NCBI RefSeq assembly: GCF_000515415.1 | Contig: NZ_KI911783.1 | Location: forward strand, 1,912,392 to 1,976,391 | Length of the DNA: 64,000 nt | From: Bradyrhizobium sp. WSM1417 | GTDB lineage: Bacteria; Pseudomonadota; Alphaproteobacteria; Rhizobiales; Xanthobacteraceae | Direction of reading: 5' to 3' | Part shown: positions 1 through 8,400 of the stretch, one piece after another | Layout: the number at the start of each line of letters is the position of its first letter | How positions within the stretch are numbered: the first letter of the stretch is position 1 | Position numbers and translations under genes: made by a program | The notes under the pieces: model-generated | Told to the model about the DNA's origin: nothing | Seen by the model: the letters and a program-made list of their open reading frames with translations, nothing else | Databases searched by the model: none

Positions 1-180
1 TGGGGTCGTCGTATTGAGCAGCGCCGTGGCGCTTCTGAAGGTCCGCACGGCAAAGCCCTCAATTTCCAGCAGGAAGCTCAGGGACGCCAGCACAGCGGCA
101 TCGTCATCGACCACGTAGACGGTGGGCTTTGCCGATTCCCAGCTTGAGAGCCGCTGATGGTGCGCGCCGATTTCGATCAT
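1..180 (-). CDS. Response regulator receiver domain (partial, runs off the left edge)
   Basis: The minus strand opens with ATG at 180 and reads about 60 residues into the window edge. After roughly 19 residues comes PTVYVVDDDAAV, the acidic pocket and first strand of a CheY-like receiver, followed by a helix (SLSFLLEIEGFAVRTF). The phospho-acceptor Asp lies outside the window. It sits just downstream of fixJ on the same strand. In Bradyrhizobium a single-domain response regulator follows fixLJ and precedes fixK2, so this is probably that gene. Its output cannot be seen here. Identity as a receiver is firm; the specific orthology is inferred from position. Confidence 0.8.
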   Translation of the reverse strand, partial: MIEIGAHHQRLSSWESAKPTVYVVDDDAAVLASLSFLLEIEGFAVRTFRSATALLNTTTP

Positions 181-223
181 GTGGCCTGGCTACCATAGGC
201 CGGCGCAAGCGCATTGACCTGCC

Positions 224-841
224 TCAATCCTTCAGCATGCCAGTGCGCATCGCCAGACGCAAAAGTTCCGACAGGCTATTGGCCTGCATCTTGGTCATCA
301 CATTGGCCCGGTAGACCTCGATAGTGCGCGGGCTGATGTCGTATTCGCGAGCGATCAGCTTGTTGGAGAGACCTGCGACCAGCCCCTCCATGACCTGATG
401 CTCGCGCGGGCTCAAGGAGGCGACACGCGCGGCGATGTCCTGCGCGACGGCCTCGTTCTTGGCGGCTGGCTCCCCCTCGCGAACCGCGGATTCGATCAAG
501 GTGATGAGGCGGTCGTCATCGAAGGGTTTTTCCAGGAAGTCAACCGCACCAAGCTTAATCGCTCCGACCGCGAGCGGGACATCGCCGTGACCTGTTATGA
601 TCAGGATCGGAAAAGGGCAGTGCTGCGCCTTCAGGCGTTTCAGAAGCTCGATCCCATCAAGCCCTGGCATGCGCACATCGGAGACGACGCAGCCGAAGGC
701 GAGGCCGGGCAGGGCATTGAGGAAGCTCTGCGCGTTGTTGAACAGCGTGACGGCGAAGCCCGAAGATTCCAGCAGGAAGTTCAGCGAATCCCGCATCGCC
801 TCGTCGTCGTCAATAACGTAGATGATTCCCTTGGTCGTCAT
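224..841 (-). CDS. fixJ: Two-component response regulator FixJ
   Basis: 205 residues, the normal FixJ length. The N-terminal receiver has the acidic pair DDD at 11-13, phospho-acceptor Asp55 (CVVSD), the Thr of the ITGHGD region, and Lys of EKPF. The C-terminal LuxR-type helix-turn-helix is clear (LSPREHQVMEGL, then SNKLIAREYDISPRTIEVYR). FixJ is phosphorylated by FixL under low oxygen and in Bradyrhizobium activates fixK2, which in turn drives microaerobic respiration and denitrification genes. It starts 3 bases after the fixL stop, so the two are one operon. Confidence 0.96.
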   Translation of the reverse strand: MTTKGIIYVIDDDEAMRDSLNFLLESSGFAVTLFNNAQSFLNALPGLAFGCVVSDVRMPGLDGIELLKRLKAQHCPFPILIITGHGDVPLAVGAIKLGAVDFLEKPFDDDRLITLIESAVREGEPAAKNEAVAQDIAARVASLSPREHQVMEGLVAGLSNKLIAREYDISPRTIEVYRANVMTKMQANSLSELLRLAMRTGMLKD

Positions 842-844
842 GGA

Positions 845-2362
845 TCAGTTCTCGTCGGCTGCCGGCAAGGTGAAGCGGAATGTCGCTCCACCCGATGCGT
901 TGCTCGCGGCCCGCATGCGGCCGCCGTGAGCCTCGATGATCGAGCGGCTGATGGACAGTCCCACGCCCATGCCGGTGTCCTTGGTGGTGAAAAAACTCTG
1001 AAACAGGTTTGGCATGACGTCGTCCTGGAAGCCGGAGCCGGTATCGGAGACCTCGATCTCGATCATATCATCGGCGACGCGGCGGTTGGTGAGGACGAGC
1101 TCGCGCCGTGGTGACCGCGCCATCGCTTCCAGCGCATTGCGGAACAAATTGACCAGCACCTGCTGGATTTGCACCCGGTCGGCGAGCACCAGATCGGCCC
1201 CGGGATCGAGATCAAAGTGGATCTGCACGTTCTGTTCGCGCGCGCCGGCAAGCCCGAGTGCGCCGGCCTCGTCGGTCAGCTTGGACAGGCTCTCGACCCG
1301 CTTCTCCGACCCGCCGCGGGAGACGAAATCGCGTAGACGCCGTATGATCTCGCCGGCGCGCAATGCCTGCTCGGCGGCCCGGTCCAATGCGCTCTCGATC
1401 TTTAGCGTGTTCGGATCGCTGCTGCCGGCGAGCAGCCGTCGCGAGCCCTTCATGTAATTGCTGATCGCTGCCAGAGGTTGGTTGAGCTCGTGGGCGAGCG
1501 CGGAGGCCATTTCGCCCATCGCGGTCAGCCGCGAGACATGGACGAGCTCGGACTGCAATTCCTCGAGTTGCGCTTGGGTCTGCTGATACTCGGTGAGGTC
1601 GCGGATGAAACCGGTGAATAAAGGCTCGCCGCCTGAACGCATTTCGCCGATTGACAGGTGCATCGGAAACGTGGTGCCGTCGCGCCGCTTGCCGGTCACG
1701 ATGCGGCCGATGCCGATGATGTGCGGATTGCCGCTAGTGCGGTAGCGGACGATGTAGCTGTCGTGGCGGGACCGGTCGGGCTCCGGCATCAAGATGCTGA
1801 CGTTCTGGCCGGTGGCGTCATGCTCGGCCCAGCCGAACAGACGCTCGGCCGCCGTGCTGAAGAGCAGCATCTTGCCGCGGCCGTCAATGACGATCATCGC
1901 ATCGGGGATGGTCTGAAGGATCGTGCGCAGGAGAGTATTGCGACGACGCAGCGCCTCTTCGACCTGCTTCTCCTCGTCGATGTCGAGCAAGATGCCGCTG
2001 AGATGTCGGGCGGCGCCGGCCTCGTCTCGAATGAGACCCGCCCGGGCGCGAATCCAGCGTCCCAGGCCCGAGGCACTGGGGACTCTGAAGGATACGTCGA
2101 AGCCGCCGCCGCGCTCGGTAACGTCCTTGATCGCGTTCTCCACTCGCTCGCGCTCCGCGGGCTCAAGGCGCGAGAGAAGGAATTCATAGCTTGCCGGTTG
2201 ATCCCGTTCGATGCCCAGCAGCACTCTTGCGGTTTCCGACCACTCCAGCTCGCGTGTCCTGAGATCGAGATCCCAGGTGCCAACGCAAAAACCCTCGATA
2301 CGCTCGTCAAAATGCTTGCCGCGACTGTCGGCTGGCGGATGGGTCACGCGTGTCGGCGCCAA
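845..2362 (-). CDS. fixL: Oxygen-sensing histidine kinase FixL
   Basis: Soluble heme-PAS histidine kinase that autophosphorylates when oxygen leaves its heme and passes phosphate to FixJ. A longer reading frame goes back to 2425, but a TTG at 2362 with AGGAG seven bases upstream gives exactly 505 residues. With that start the heme ligand is His200 (RSRHDSY), His214 and Arg220 (NPHIIGIGR) fall at the known B. japonicum numbers, and the phospho-His is His291 (ALAHELNQPL). Domains: PAS 1 about 20-130, heme PAS about 140-260, HisKA 275-340, HATPase_c to the end with the G box GMGVGLSISRSI. All key residues are intact, so the sensor is likely functional although several of its target genes nearby are broken. 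Confidence 0.96.
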   Translation of the reverse strand: MAPTRVTHPPADSRGKHFDERIEGFCVGTWDLDLRTRELEWSETARVLLGIERDQPASYEFLLSRLEPAERERVENAIKDVTERGGGFDVSFRVPSASGLGRWIRARAGLIRDEAGAARHLSGILLDIDEEKQVEEALRRRNTLLRTILQTIPDAMIVIDGRGKMLLFSTAAERLFGWAEHDATGQNVSILMPEPDRSRHDSYIVRYRTSGNPHIIGIGRIVTGKRRDGTTFPMHLSIGEMRSGGEPLFTGFIRDLTEYQQTQAQLEELQSELVHVSRLTAMGEMASALAHELNQPLAAISNYMKGSRRLLAGSSDPNTLKIESALDRAAEQALRAGEIIRRLRDFVSRGGSEKRVESLSKLTDEAGALGLAGAREQNVQIHFDLDPGADLVLADRVQIQQVLVNLFRNALEAMARSPRRELVLTNRRVADDMIEIEVSDTGSGFQDDVMPNLFQSFFTTKDTGMGVGLSISRSIIEAHGGRMRAASNASGGATFRFTLPAADEN

Positions 2363-2769
2363 ACTATTGCTCCTATTCTCATGCGGTGGGCCCCCTGCTG
2401 CAAACGTGGCGGCAATTTCGCCCAAGGCCGGGCCGGAGGCAAGTTCGGATGTCCGGCATTATTGACGGACTTCTTTCGGCCGTTGCGACGAAATTTGATC
2501 TACCTCATTCCAGCGTTGCGTCGGCGCAGCTAGATTCTGTCGCATCTCGCTGCCCGGAGGCTCCCGATAACATATGCGACAGTGATGGTCAGCCTGGCGC
2601 TCGATCACGCTAACGACGGGTGTCTTCAGGTCCCAGACGGCTACGGCTATTCGCGGTGCCGCGAGTTGATCCTCGGCCATCAAATAGCATCTGTTGACGC
2701 AATCGGCCCCCTGCGTGTTTCTGTCGCACCGACGGCCGGCGAACCCAGACAAAGCGAGGAGAACGCGCC

Positions 2770-3216
2770 GTGTACAAGTTTCTTGATCAGACCGTCGACG
2801 GCTACATGACACGCAAAGTCCAGACGGCCAAGCGAGATTTCGATCTGCTCAAGCTGAGCGAGATGTTCGAGCGCGACGATTTCAACAGCTACCCGGTTGA
2901 GGATGATGGGCAGGTGGTCGGCGTCGTCACCAAATTCGACATTTTGAAGTGCTTCGCCTTTACTCCGAACCAGATGTTGCCGCGTTATCGTGATTTGATG
3001 AGCCGCAAGGTTGGCGAAGTGATGACGCCCGAGTTCATATATGTCAGTCCCGAAACGAGGCTGACGCGCGTGCTCCAGATTATTGTCGAGCACCGCATCC
3101 GGAGCACCATCGTGCTCGACAGCACCCAAAAGCTGGTCGGAATCATCGCCCGCGAGGACGTCATCACGGCGCTGAAGGCGACCGCGAGCGCGCGAGTGTC
3201 TCAAGCTAAGCGGTAG
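2770..3216 (+). CDS. CBS-domain protein (148 aa)
   Basis: GTG start at 2770 with GAGGAG about 9 bases upstream. The protein is a stand-alone pair of CBS motifs: the first around 10-65 (YMTRKVQT to GVVTKFDIL), the second around 80-140 (VMTPEFIYVSPETRL to GIIAREDVI). CBS pairs usually bind adenine nucleotides and regulate partners; the ligand is not known here. It is transcribed divergently from fixL and lies between it and the fixN remnant, the place where Bradyrhizobium carries a gene between fixLJ and fixNOQP, so a role in the microaerobic regulon is possible. No trans-membrane segment. Confidence 0.85.
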   Translation: MYKFLDQTVDGYMTRKVQTAKRDFDLLKLSEMFERDDFNSYPVEDDGQVVGVVTKFDILKCFAFTPNQMLPRYRDLMSRKVGEVMTPEFIYVSPETRLTRVLQIIVEHRIRSTIVLDSTQKLVGIIAREDVITALKATASARVSQAKR

Positions 3217-3230
3217 GGTTGCAGCCTCTG

Positions 3231-3289
3231 TCATTGCGAGCGAAGCGAAGCAATCCAGACTGCCGCCACGGAGAGATCCTGGATTGCTT
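3231..3289. repeat. Dispersed hairpin repeat, left half
   Basis: Starts GTCATTGCGAGCGAAGCGA and runs to CTGGATTGCTT. Together with 3941-3965 it forms a palindromic element of the kind scattered through Bradyrhizobium intergenic regions (the ends GTCATTGCGAG and CTCGCAATGAC are complementary). The group II intron remnant sits between the halves. A related half-copy is at 43988-44015. Confidence 0.7.
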
Positions 3290-3940
3290 GTGCGCCAGGG
3301 AAGCTGGCGTGTTCCTGCCGATGAAAGACCGGTCGGGGTAAGCCGTAGCGGGCGCCCGGTAGCGAGTGTTGCGTGTTCGCCGGTGACGGCGGCCGCGAAG
3401 CGTACACAGCGATCGTGTGGGGTGCGCTATTGAGCCGCAAAGCCAGAAAACCGCAGAGGCCGAGCCGGTAAGCAACGTCGAAGGCAACATGTGCGGTCCC
3501 GTTTTGCGAGGGGCTGACGCTCTGCCGTGGTCGAAGACCACATCACGCACGAAAGGAAGACGTCGGAACCTGGGAGGTCCCGCGTTCGACCGTTGGGCAC
3601 ATTGCCCCCAAGGTCCGCATCGGGAAGGTGAGGAGCCGAAGCCGATGATGCACGAACGCGGGACGTCGGACTCAGTCATAGTAGCTGTGAAGCCGGCGAA
3701 CAAGGCGGAGCGATCTGCTACGGAGCTGGTGGAGCGAAGGGCTGGGGCCAAGGGAAATGTGGAGCGGCAAGGCACGCCCCGGACTCCGAGCCGGATAGGT
3801 GTGCGAAAGTGCTGCGCCACATACGGCACGGCTGCAATCTCCAGTTTGCTGTCATCATCCGAGGTGGGAGCCGTATGCGGGAAAGCCGCACGTACGGATC
3901 TGTGCGGGGGGCGTTCAGCAATTAACGTCCCTACCGCGAC
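3290..3940 (+). mobile_element. Group II intron remnant with internally deleted maturase ORF
   Basis: Begins with the group II 5' signature GTGCGCC. A catalytic domain V hairpin lies at 3868-3900 (GAGCCGTATGCGG, GAAA loop, matching GTACGGATC arm), then a domain VI-like stem with a candidate branch-point A (CAATTAACG) ending CTACCGCGAC at 3940. Inside, ATG at 3645/3648 opens the N-terminus typical of rhizobial intron-encoded reverse transcriptases (HERGTSDS ... KPANKAERSA ... TPRTPSRIGV), but after about 60 residues the reading frame jumps to the domain IV/V region. The reverse transcriptase, maturase and endonuclease domains are gone, so the intron cannot move by itself. Removing 3290-3940 restores a continuous palindromic repeat, which fixes both boundaries. 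Confidence 0.75.
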
Positions 3941-3965
3941 CGTCGCAAGAGCTCCTCGCAATGAC
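3941..3965. repeat. Dispersed hairpin repeat, right half
   Basis: CGTCGCAAGAGCTCCTCGCAATGACGGG continues the palindrome that stops at 3289 and acts as the 3' exon flank of the group II intron remnant. Confidence 0.65.
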
Positions 3966-4058
3966 GGGCGCGGGGCAGCAGGAGCACTTCATCTGGCTGC
4001 GCCGTAATGTACGGAGCCGTTCCCAAAATACCGCTCATACGAAGAACCAAAGACCATC

Positions 4059-4072
4059 TTGATCTCAATCAA
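4059..4072 (+). promoter_or_regulatory. FixK/FNR box
   Basis: TTGATCTCAATCAA, a perfect TTGAT-N4-ATCAA palindrome. Its centre is 63 bases upstream of the fixN remnant ATG (4129), fitting activation from about -41 with a short leader. It is the preserved promoter of a lost fixNOQP operon. Confidence 0.8.
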
Positions 4073-4128
4073 TTCTCTGCGAGGTGAATGTGGTTTCTGG
4101 CGGCGTGTTCTTTCAGAGAGAATCCGCG

Positions 4129-4293
4129 ATGCCCCAGCCCTCCATCTCCAAGTCCATGACCTCAGGTGAAAGCGGCCTGGCGGCGTTGTTCGTGGTCACT
4201 GCCCTCCTGTGCTTGACTCCTCTGAATGGGAGAATCCCTTTCGTCAGCTTTCTTCCGCCGGCAGGTTTTTTGTCACCGCAGCCGGTGCATTGA
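4129..4293 (+). pseudogene. fixN: fixN (cbb3 oxidase subunit I) 5' remnant
   Basis: The reading frame starts MPQPSISKSMTSGESGLAAL and matches the distinctive N-terminus of Bradyrhizobium FixN (recalled as MSQPSISKSMTIGESGLAVV) for about 29 residues. It then diverges (TPLNGRIPFVS) and stops at 4293, where native FixN would continue for over 500 residues of membrane helices. No heme-copper oxidase helices or fixO, fixQ or fixP follow; the next sequence is the tail of a broken fixK-like gene. The FixK box and start codon are kept. A deletion removed the operon, and any peptide made would be about 54 residues with one hydrophobic stretch. The match rests on memory of the family, so an alignment is desirable. 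Confidence 0.7.
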
Positions 4294-4337
4294 TGCGAAC
4301 GAAATCAGCTTAACTGAACGAATGGGCGTTGCGGCAG

Positions 4338-5030
4338 TCAGGCGTTCATGTCGCGCAGATGCTTGCGAATACGCAGCATCGATCTGGCCCGCTCCAGAGA
4401 ATCCGAGAACGCCTTCGACGTGAAGCTGAGACGGGGCGCGCGAAACCGTCTCCAGGGTGAGCCCGAGATAGTCGCCGGTGTCCCGGCGGCACATCGGAAG
4501 CGCCATCAGCCCGGCGCCGGCGGTCCTGGAATCCGTCGCGAGCAGGAGGGTCGCGATCCCCTCCAGAGCGTTCTTGCGGCCGAGCAGCAGCATGTGGTCC
4601 TCCGCGTGCTTCAGCTCGCCGGCTGTCAGGCTCCAGAGCTTGCGCGCGACCTGAATGTCGGAGTTGGCTGCATTGTCCAGGCTTGCCCGGTTCACCAGGC
4701 GCACCCAGGTGTGATTGATCGCTTCGGCCCTGAGACGATGGGCGGCGCCGGATTCAAGCCCGAACACGTCGCCCGGCAGAGCGAAGGCACCGATCTGACG
4801 ACGGCCAAGGACAGCAGCTTGTAGCTCCGGACGGCGCCGGAGACGACCTGATAGACATATTCGGAGGGCTCGCCCTCGCCGAAGATCTCTTCGTCCTTGC
4901 CGTATGCGAATTCGCTGGCGACGAGCGCCGGCTGCCCGACCAACCCGCCGAATGCACTGGAGGGCACAGACGGGCAGCGGTTCGAGGAAGCCCGGGTGGC
5001 GTTGAGTATGGCCGCAAGCAGCTTCCATCT
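4338..5030 (-). pseudogene. Crp/Fnr-family regulator (FixK/AadR-like), frameshifted
   Basis: Three minus-strand frames together give a Crp/Fnr protein. The N-terminal cyclic-nucleotide-binding fold (ASEFAYGKDEEIFGEGEPS, then YKLLS) is in one frame; the rest of the sensor and the helix-turn-helix (GRRQIGAFALPGDVFGL, CRRDTGDYLGLTLETVSRA) are in a second; the native-looking tail RARSMLRIRKHLRDMNA with its stop at 4338 is in a third. The first shift lies near 4815, the second near 4400. The recognition-helix region ETVSRA is of FixK type. With two shifts the gene is probably inactive unless they are sequence errors. Confidence 0.75.
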
Positions 5031-5157
5031 CCTTGTTGATGGCTCGATGATGCGGGAAACCGCGACACCATAGAATTCGGTGTCTTCGCTTAGGGGAACT
5101 TGCGTACCGTAGATCTACGGAATCCCAGTCACTCGGGTCGGTCGCTCTCCAGCTCGC

Positions 5158-5640
5158 TTCAAAGCGCTTGCATTGTCGTAGCGTTGAGGCAGTAACCTTC
5201 CAAGTCTCTGGTCTCTACCCCGATCTCAATATCGTTGTTGCACTGAACCTTCCGTTCGCATTGGCTGCAGACCCGCTCCATGTCGCGCATCACCGATGCC
5301 GAGAACCTTCAGTAGGGTGGACAATTTGTCAGCCGCATGCGTTCCTTGATGGACCAGCGTATCGCGGTCTGCAGGCGCGACGCGCAGATCTCGCGCTATT
5401 TTGTCCAATGTGCCGCGGTCGGGTTCACCTGTCCCGATAGACGAAAGCCGATCGGACCTCCTGATCGGCCGCATCCGCAAGCTCCCGCTGCAACGGTCTG
5501 CCGCATCCCGAGGAAGCGAAAGCCGGCAGCCCGGTCACAAGGGCCTGCATGACCTTGTTGAACGCTTCGTCATAGGAATCGACCCCCACGACAGTGTGCA
5601 TCACTTCTTGCAGCATGTAGCCGCGAACGAGGCTCCTCAG
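5158..5640 (-). pseudogene. DUF6455-like small protein, broken
   Basis: On the minus strand the middle part reads LDKIARDLRVAPADRDTLVHQGTHAADKL and, after a frame change near 5285, the tail reads RDMERVCSQCERKVQCN and ends YCLNATTMQAL before a stop at 5158. The paired cysteines (CSQC, QC) and the HAADKL segment fit the DUF6455 family of short proteins found near microaerobic genes in Bradyrhizobium and relatives. The join between the two parts lacks residues, so there is a deletion as well as a frameshift. A frame upstream (to 5642, MLRSLVRGYMLQEVM) may be its own start or a separate small gene. Function unknown. Confidence 0.5.
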
Positions 5641-5984
5641 CATGATAAGGCGTTCTCGACGGCTTCGCCGCACAGCCCGCATTCGGCGAGGACCACTGTC
5701 ATCAGGGCTGCAGGCTTTGATCAACCTGGTGCCATTCGGGAAATCCGGCGGCGGTCCAGAACGCCGCGGCAGACAGAGGCGGCCTTTCCGCGTAGGAGCG
5801 CATCGCGCGGGCGATCGCAATCACGGCGTCTTCGGCGATTCTTTTTGCGCGAGCCTCCCACGACCGCGGCAGCAATTCCCGGTAACCTTGACGGCAAGAA
5901 AACGGCGCGTCTCGGCGCACGTTTCGCGCCTATCGCCCGTGCAAACCTCGATCTCGTGGGCGAGATCTTTCGCCAGCTTCCGGT

Positions 5985-6125
5985 CCCAGGCCACTCGCGA
6001 GTGGCCCCAGCGGAAGAAGCTGCTGATCCTGCTCACCGACGGCAAGCCGAACGATGTCGATCACGACGAAGGGCGCTTCGCCATCGAGGACGCGCAAGGC
6101 GGTGCAGGAGGCCGGCGCCTCGGCA
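5985..6125 (+). pseudogene. norD: norD fragment (nitric oxide reductase activation protein, VWA domain)
   Basis: A 45-residue stretch reads WPQRKKLLILLTDGKPNDVD followed by EGRFAIEDA, the hallmark C-terminal strand of the NorD von Willebrand A domain. After it the frame is lost, and no further NorD sequence, norCBQ or start codon was found around it. NorD is needed to assemble nitric oxide reductase, so this is a scrap of a denitrification locus. About 7% of the usual protein remains. Confidence 0.6.
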
Positions 6126-6416
6126 CAGCCATATTCCGGCATCCTGTCGCGATGGAGCTTAACCCTGCAGCCAAAACTCTATCATCATCTCGATACATCG
6201 TGTGCCGCCACGCCCGCGGTCGATTGGGTTGCGCACGGAGAGCGACCATGGAGTTGCAGCGCAGATATGCAGCTGAGAACTTTCAAGCAAATATCCGACG
6301 CCGATAACCGGCGCCGGATACTCGAGCTCGTAGAGCAGCAAGTGCCCTCCGACTGCTCGGTGAGACCTAGCGGGAACCAAAGGACGCAGCCTGGTTTGGG
6401 CACTCGGCGAAGCGCT

Positions 6417-7772
6417 TCAAACTCCGCGGTTGTTGACAGCCGCAGATCGGGCCAGATGAGCATCGAATGCGGATGCCACGCTCCGTACCAGAAACTCCGC
6501 GCCGTCCGAGACGAACAGTCGCTCCTCGCCTTCCATTGTCACTGCGCCGGCCGCGATGAGGCCCTCTAGACGGGACCGATCGACGATGGCCGTCTGCGGG
6601 GCGCAGCCATGGGAACGAGCAATCTTAGATAGATCGACTGCCATGTCGCACATCACCCGCTCAATCAAATCGGCCCGGAAGCGGTCGTCAGCCGTGAAAG
6701 CGTAGCCCTTCGTGGTGGCCAGCCGGTCCTCGGCGATGCGCGCCAGGTAGTCGCGGATCGCCATGACATTCTGTACGAATCCTTGCGGCATCCGACCGAT
6801 GGCGCTTGCGCCGAGTCCGATGAGCGTTTCTGCGGCGTCGTCGGTGTAGCCCTGGAAGTTCCGGCGCAGCCGCCCCTCGTGCTTCGCCGCGGCGAGACTG
6901 TCGTGGGGCAGGGCGAAGTGGTCGAAGCCGATGCGCACGTAGCCGGCGTCAACGAGCGCCTGCGCGATCGTTTCGGATTGCAGGTGCCGCTCGATGTTGG
7001 CGGGAAGGGCGTCTTCATCAATCTTCCGCTGATGCTTCTTGAACGACGGAACGTGTGCGTAACCGAACACCGAGAAGCGATCCGGACGAAGTTCGATGCA
7101 TTTGGCGACCGTGTCCAAGCACGATTGTACCGTTTGAAGCGGCAGACCGTAGAGAAGATCGAAGTTAAGCCGGCCGACCCCAGAACGCCTCAGTTGCTCG
7201 ACACCCTTGGCGGTCTGCCCGAAGCTCTGCAGACGGTCGATGGCGCGCTGCACAGCCGGGTCGAAACTTTGTACGCCGAGACTGGCGCGGGTGACCCCGC
7301 TGTAGCCCAGGGCCTCGGCCATTGCCTCCGTCAGGGTGCGCGGATCGATCTCCACGGCGAGTTCGGCGTCGGGCAGCACGAAGTAGGAGTAGCGGAGCGC
7401 GCCGACGAGATCCGCAAAGGCCCCGGGCGTCATGATTGTTGGTGTGCCGCCGCCGAAATGGATATGGGAGATCGGCAGGCGGTGACCGATGGTTTGGGCG
7501 ACGAGGTGGGCCTCGGTGCGCAGGCCCGAGGTGTAGACGGCAATCGGATCGTCCTTCTTCGTGACCGAGGTGTGACAGTCGCAATGACAGCACATGGACC
7601 GGCAGAAGGGGACGTGCAGGTAGATCGATGCGGATTTCCGGGGCGAAAGCGATTTCAGCCAATTTCGATAGTCGGCTTCCGCGATGGCCGGAGAAAAATG
7701 TGGTGCGGGAGGGTAGCTCGTGTAGTGGGGGAGCCTATCTTGTCCGTACGATTGCGCCAGATCGGATCGCAT
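6417..7772 (-). CDS. hemN: Oxygen-independent coproporphyrinogen III oxidase HemN
   Basis: 451 residues, full length. Radical-SAM enzyme that converts coproporphyrinogen III to protoporphyrinogen IX without oxygen, so that heme can be made for respiratory enzymes under micro-oxic conditions. The 4Fe-4S motif CX3CX2C is at Cys57, Cys61, Cys64 (FCRSMCCHC), preceded by the substrate-domain Tyr-rich start (HYTSYPPAPHF). GGGTP for SAM binding is present (HFGGGTPT), as is the HemN_C domain after about 370. Start ATG at 7772 has AAGGAGA upstream. A FixK box lies 53 bases further up, matching the known FixK2 control of hemN in B. japonicum. It is the only intact enzyme gene in an otherwise decayed stretch. 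Confidence 0.95.
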   Translation of the reverse strand: MRSDLAQSYGQDRLPHYTSYPPAPHFSPAIAEADYRNWLKSLSPRKSASIYLHVPFCRSMCCHCDCHTSVTKKDDPIAVYTSGLRTEAHLVAQTIGHRLPISHIHFGGGTPTIMTPGAFADLVGALRYSYFVLPDAELAVEIDPRTLTEAMAEALGYSGVTRASLGVQSFDPAVQRAIDRLQSFGQTAKGVEQLRRSGVGRLNFDLLYGLPLQTVQSCLDTVAKCIELRPDRFSVFGYAHVPSFKKHQRKIDEDALPANIERHLQSETIAQALVDAGYVRIGFDHFALPHDSLAAAKHEGRLRRNFQGYTDDAAETLIGLGASAIGRMPQGFVQNVMAIRDYLARIAEDRLATTKGYAFTADDRFRADLIERVMCDMAVDLSKIARSHGCAPQTAIVDRSRLEGLIAAGAVTMEGEERLFVSDGAEFLVRSVASAFDAHLARSAAVNNRGV

Positions 7773-7824
7773 TCTCTGTCTCCTTCTGATCCGGATTGCT
7801 TACCGGCATCGTGAGAGAAGGACC

Positions 7825-7838
7825 TTGCTCTGGCGCAA
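7825..7838 (-). promoter_or_regulatory. FixK box upstream of hemN
   Basis: TTGCTCTGGCGCAA matches the FixK2 consensus TTG(A/C)-N6-(T/G)CAA exactly. The edge nearest hemN is 53 bases from its start codon, giving a predicted transcript start near 7790. Confidence 0.75.
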
Positions 7839-7879
7839 TTAGATCGATGCTGGATCGGCTTCTCCCGAGCAAGGTGGAG

Positions 7880-8400
7880 ATGCTGCGGACAATGCCGGCA
7901 ACGGCGGGCTCCGATGGCTCGATGACGAGCCGGAAGCCAAGATTGGGGGCGGAACGCCCGACGCGCAGCACCCCGTTTTGGCATCGCGGACGAAGTCGGT
8001 CATGTAGGCGCGATGGGCGCCTTCCACGACGCGCACGCCGCAGTTAGGGTTCGTGATGCGCTCGCGGCCATCATGGAGGGCGGTGCAAGTCTCGGTCCAT
8101 TCCCGGGCGTTGCCGCCAAGATCGTCCAGTTCTTTGCTGTTGGTGCCAAACGCGCCGCCCGCCTGGGCGGCGCAGCCTGTGGACGATCCCGAGAAGATTC
8201 GGCATCGTAGCGGACGAGATCAAGTCCTGCGCGGGGTCGGACGTGCCAACGAGTGGCAGGACCTGGTCGCGCGCCTTCTCGCCGGCGGCGACGGCAGCCA
8301 ATCCGCTGCGAATCGCAAGGGCACATGAGACCCCTTGGTGCTTGGCCGATCTGCACCTTCCTGAATCTCGGGAGCAGAACCGCAACGGTGGTCACGCCGG
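7880..8400 (-). pseudogene. NirV-like formylglycine-generating-enzyme-family protein, frameshifted
   Basis: The minus strand reads GAFGTNSKELDDLGGNAREW then ITNPNCGVRVVEGAHRAYMT and, in another frame, NLGFRLVIEPSEP, the ordered motifs of a C-terminal FGE-sulfatase (SUMF1) fold (LGGNVREW and NLGFR are diagnostic). The shift between them is in a run of five C near 7955. Upstream parts (DQVLPLVGTSDPAQDL) are in yet another frame, and the N-terminal half is missing. In rhizobia this family next to hemN and nirK is NirV, associated with nitrite reductase. No nirK is present here. Family assignment is good; NirV by name is inferred from context. Confidence 0.6.

Noticed and set aside
2495..2508. 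TTGATCTACCTCAT as a FixK box between fixL and the CBS gene
   Set aside because: Last base departs from TTGA-N6-TCAA, and it lies 133 and 262 bases from the two start codons, too far for the usual geometry.
3417..4007. 196-codon plus-strand frame
   Set aside because: It runs through group II intron RNA domains, and only its middle part (about 3648-3830) is real coding remnant of the intron protein.
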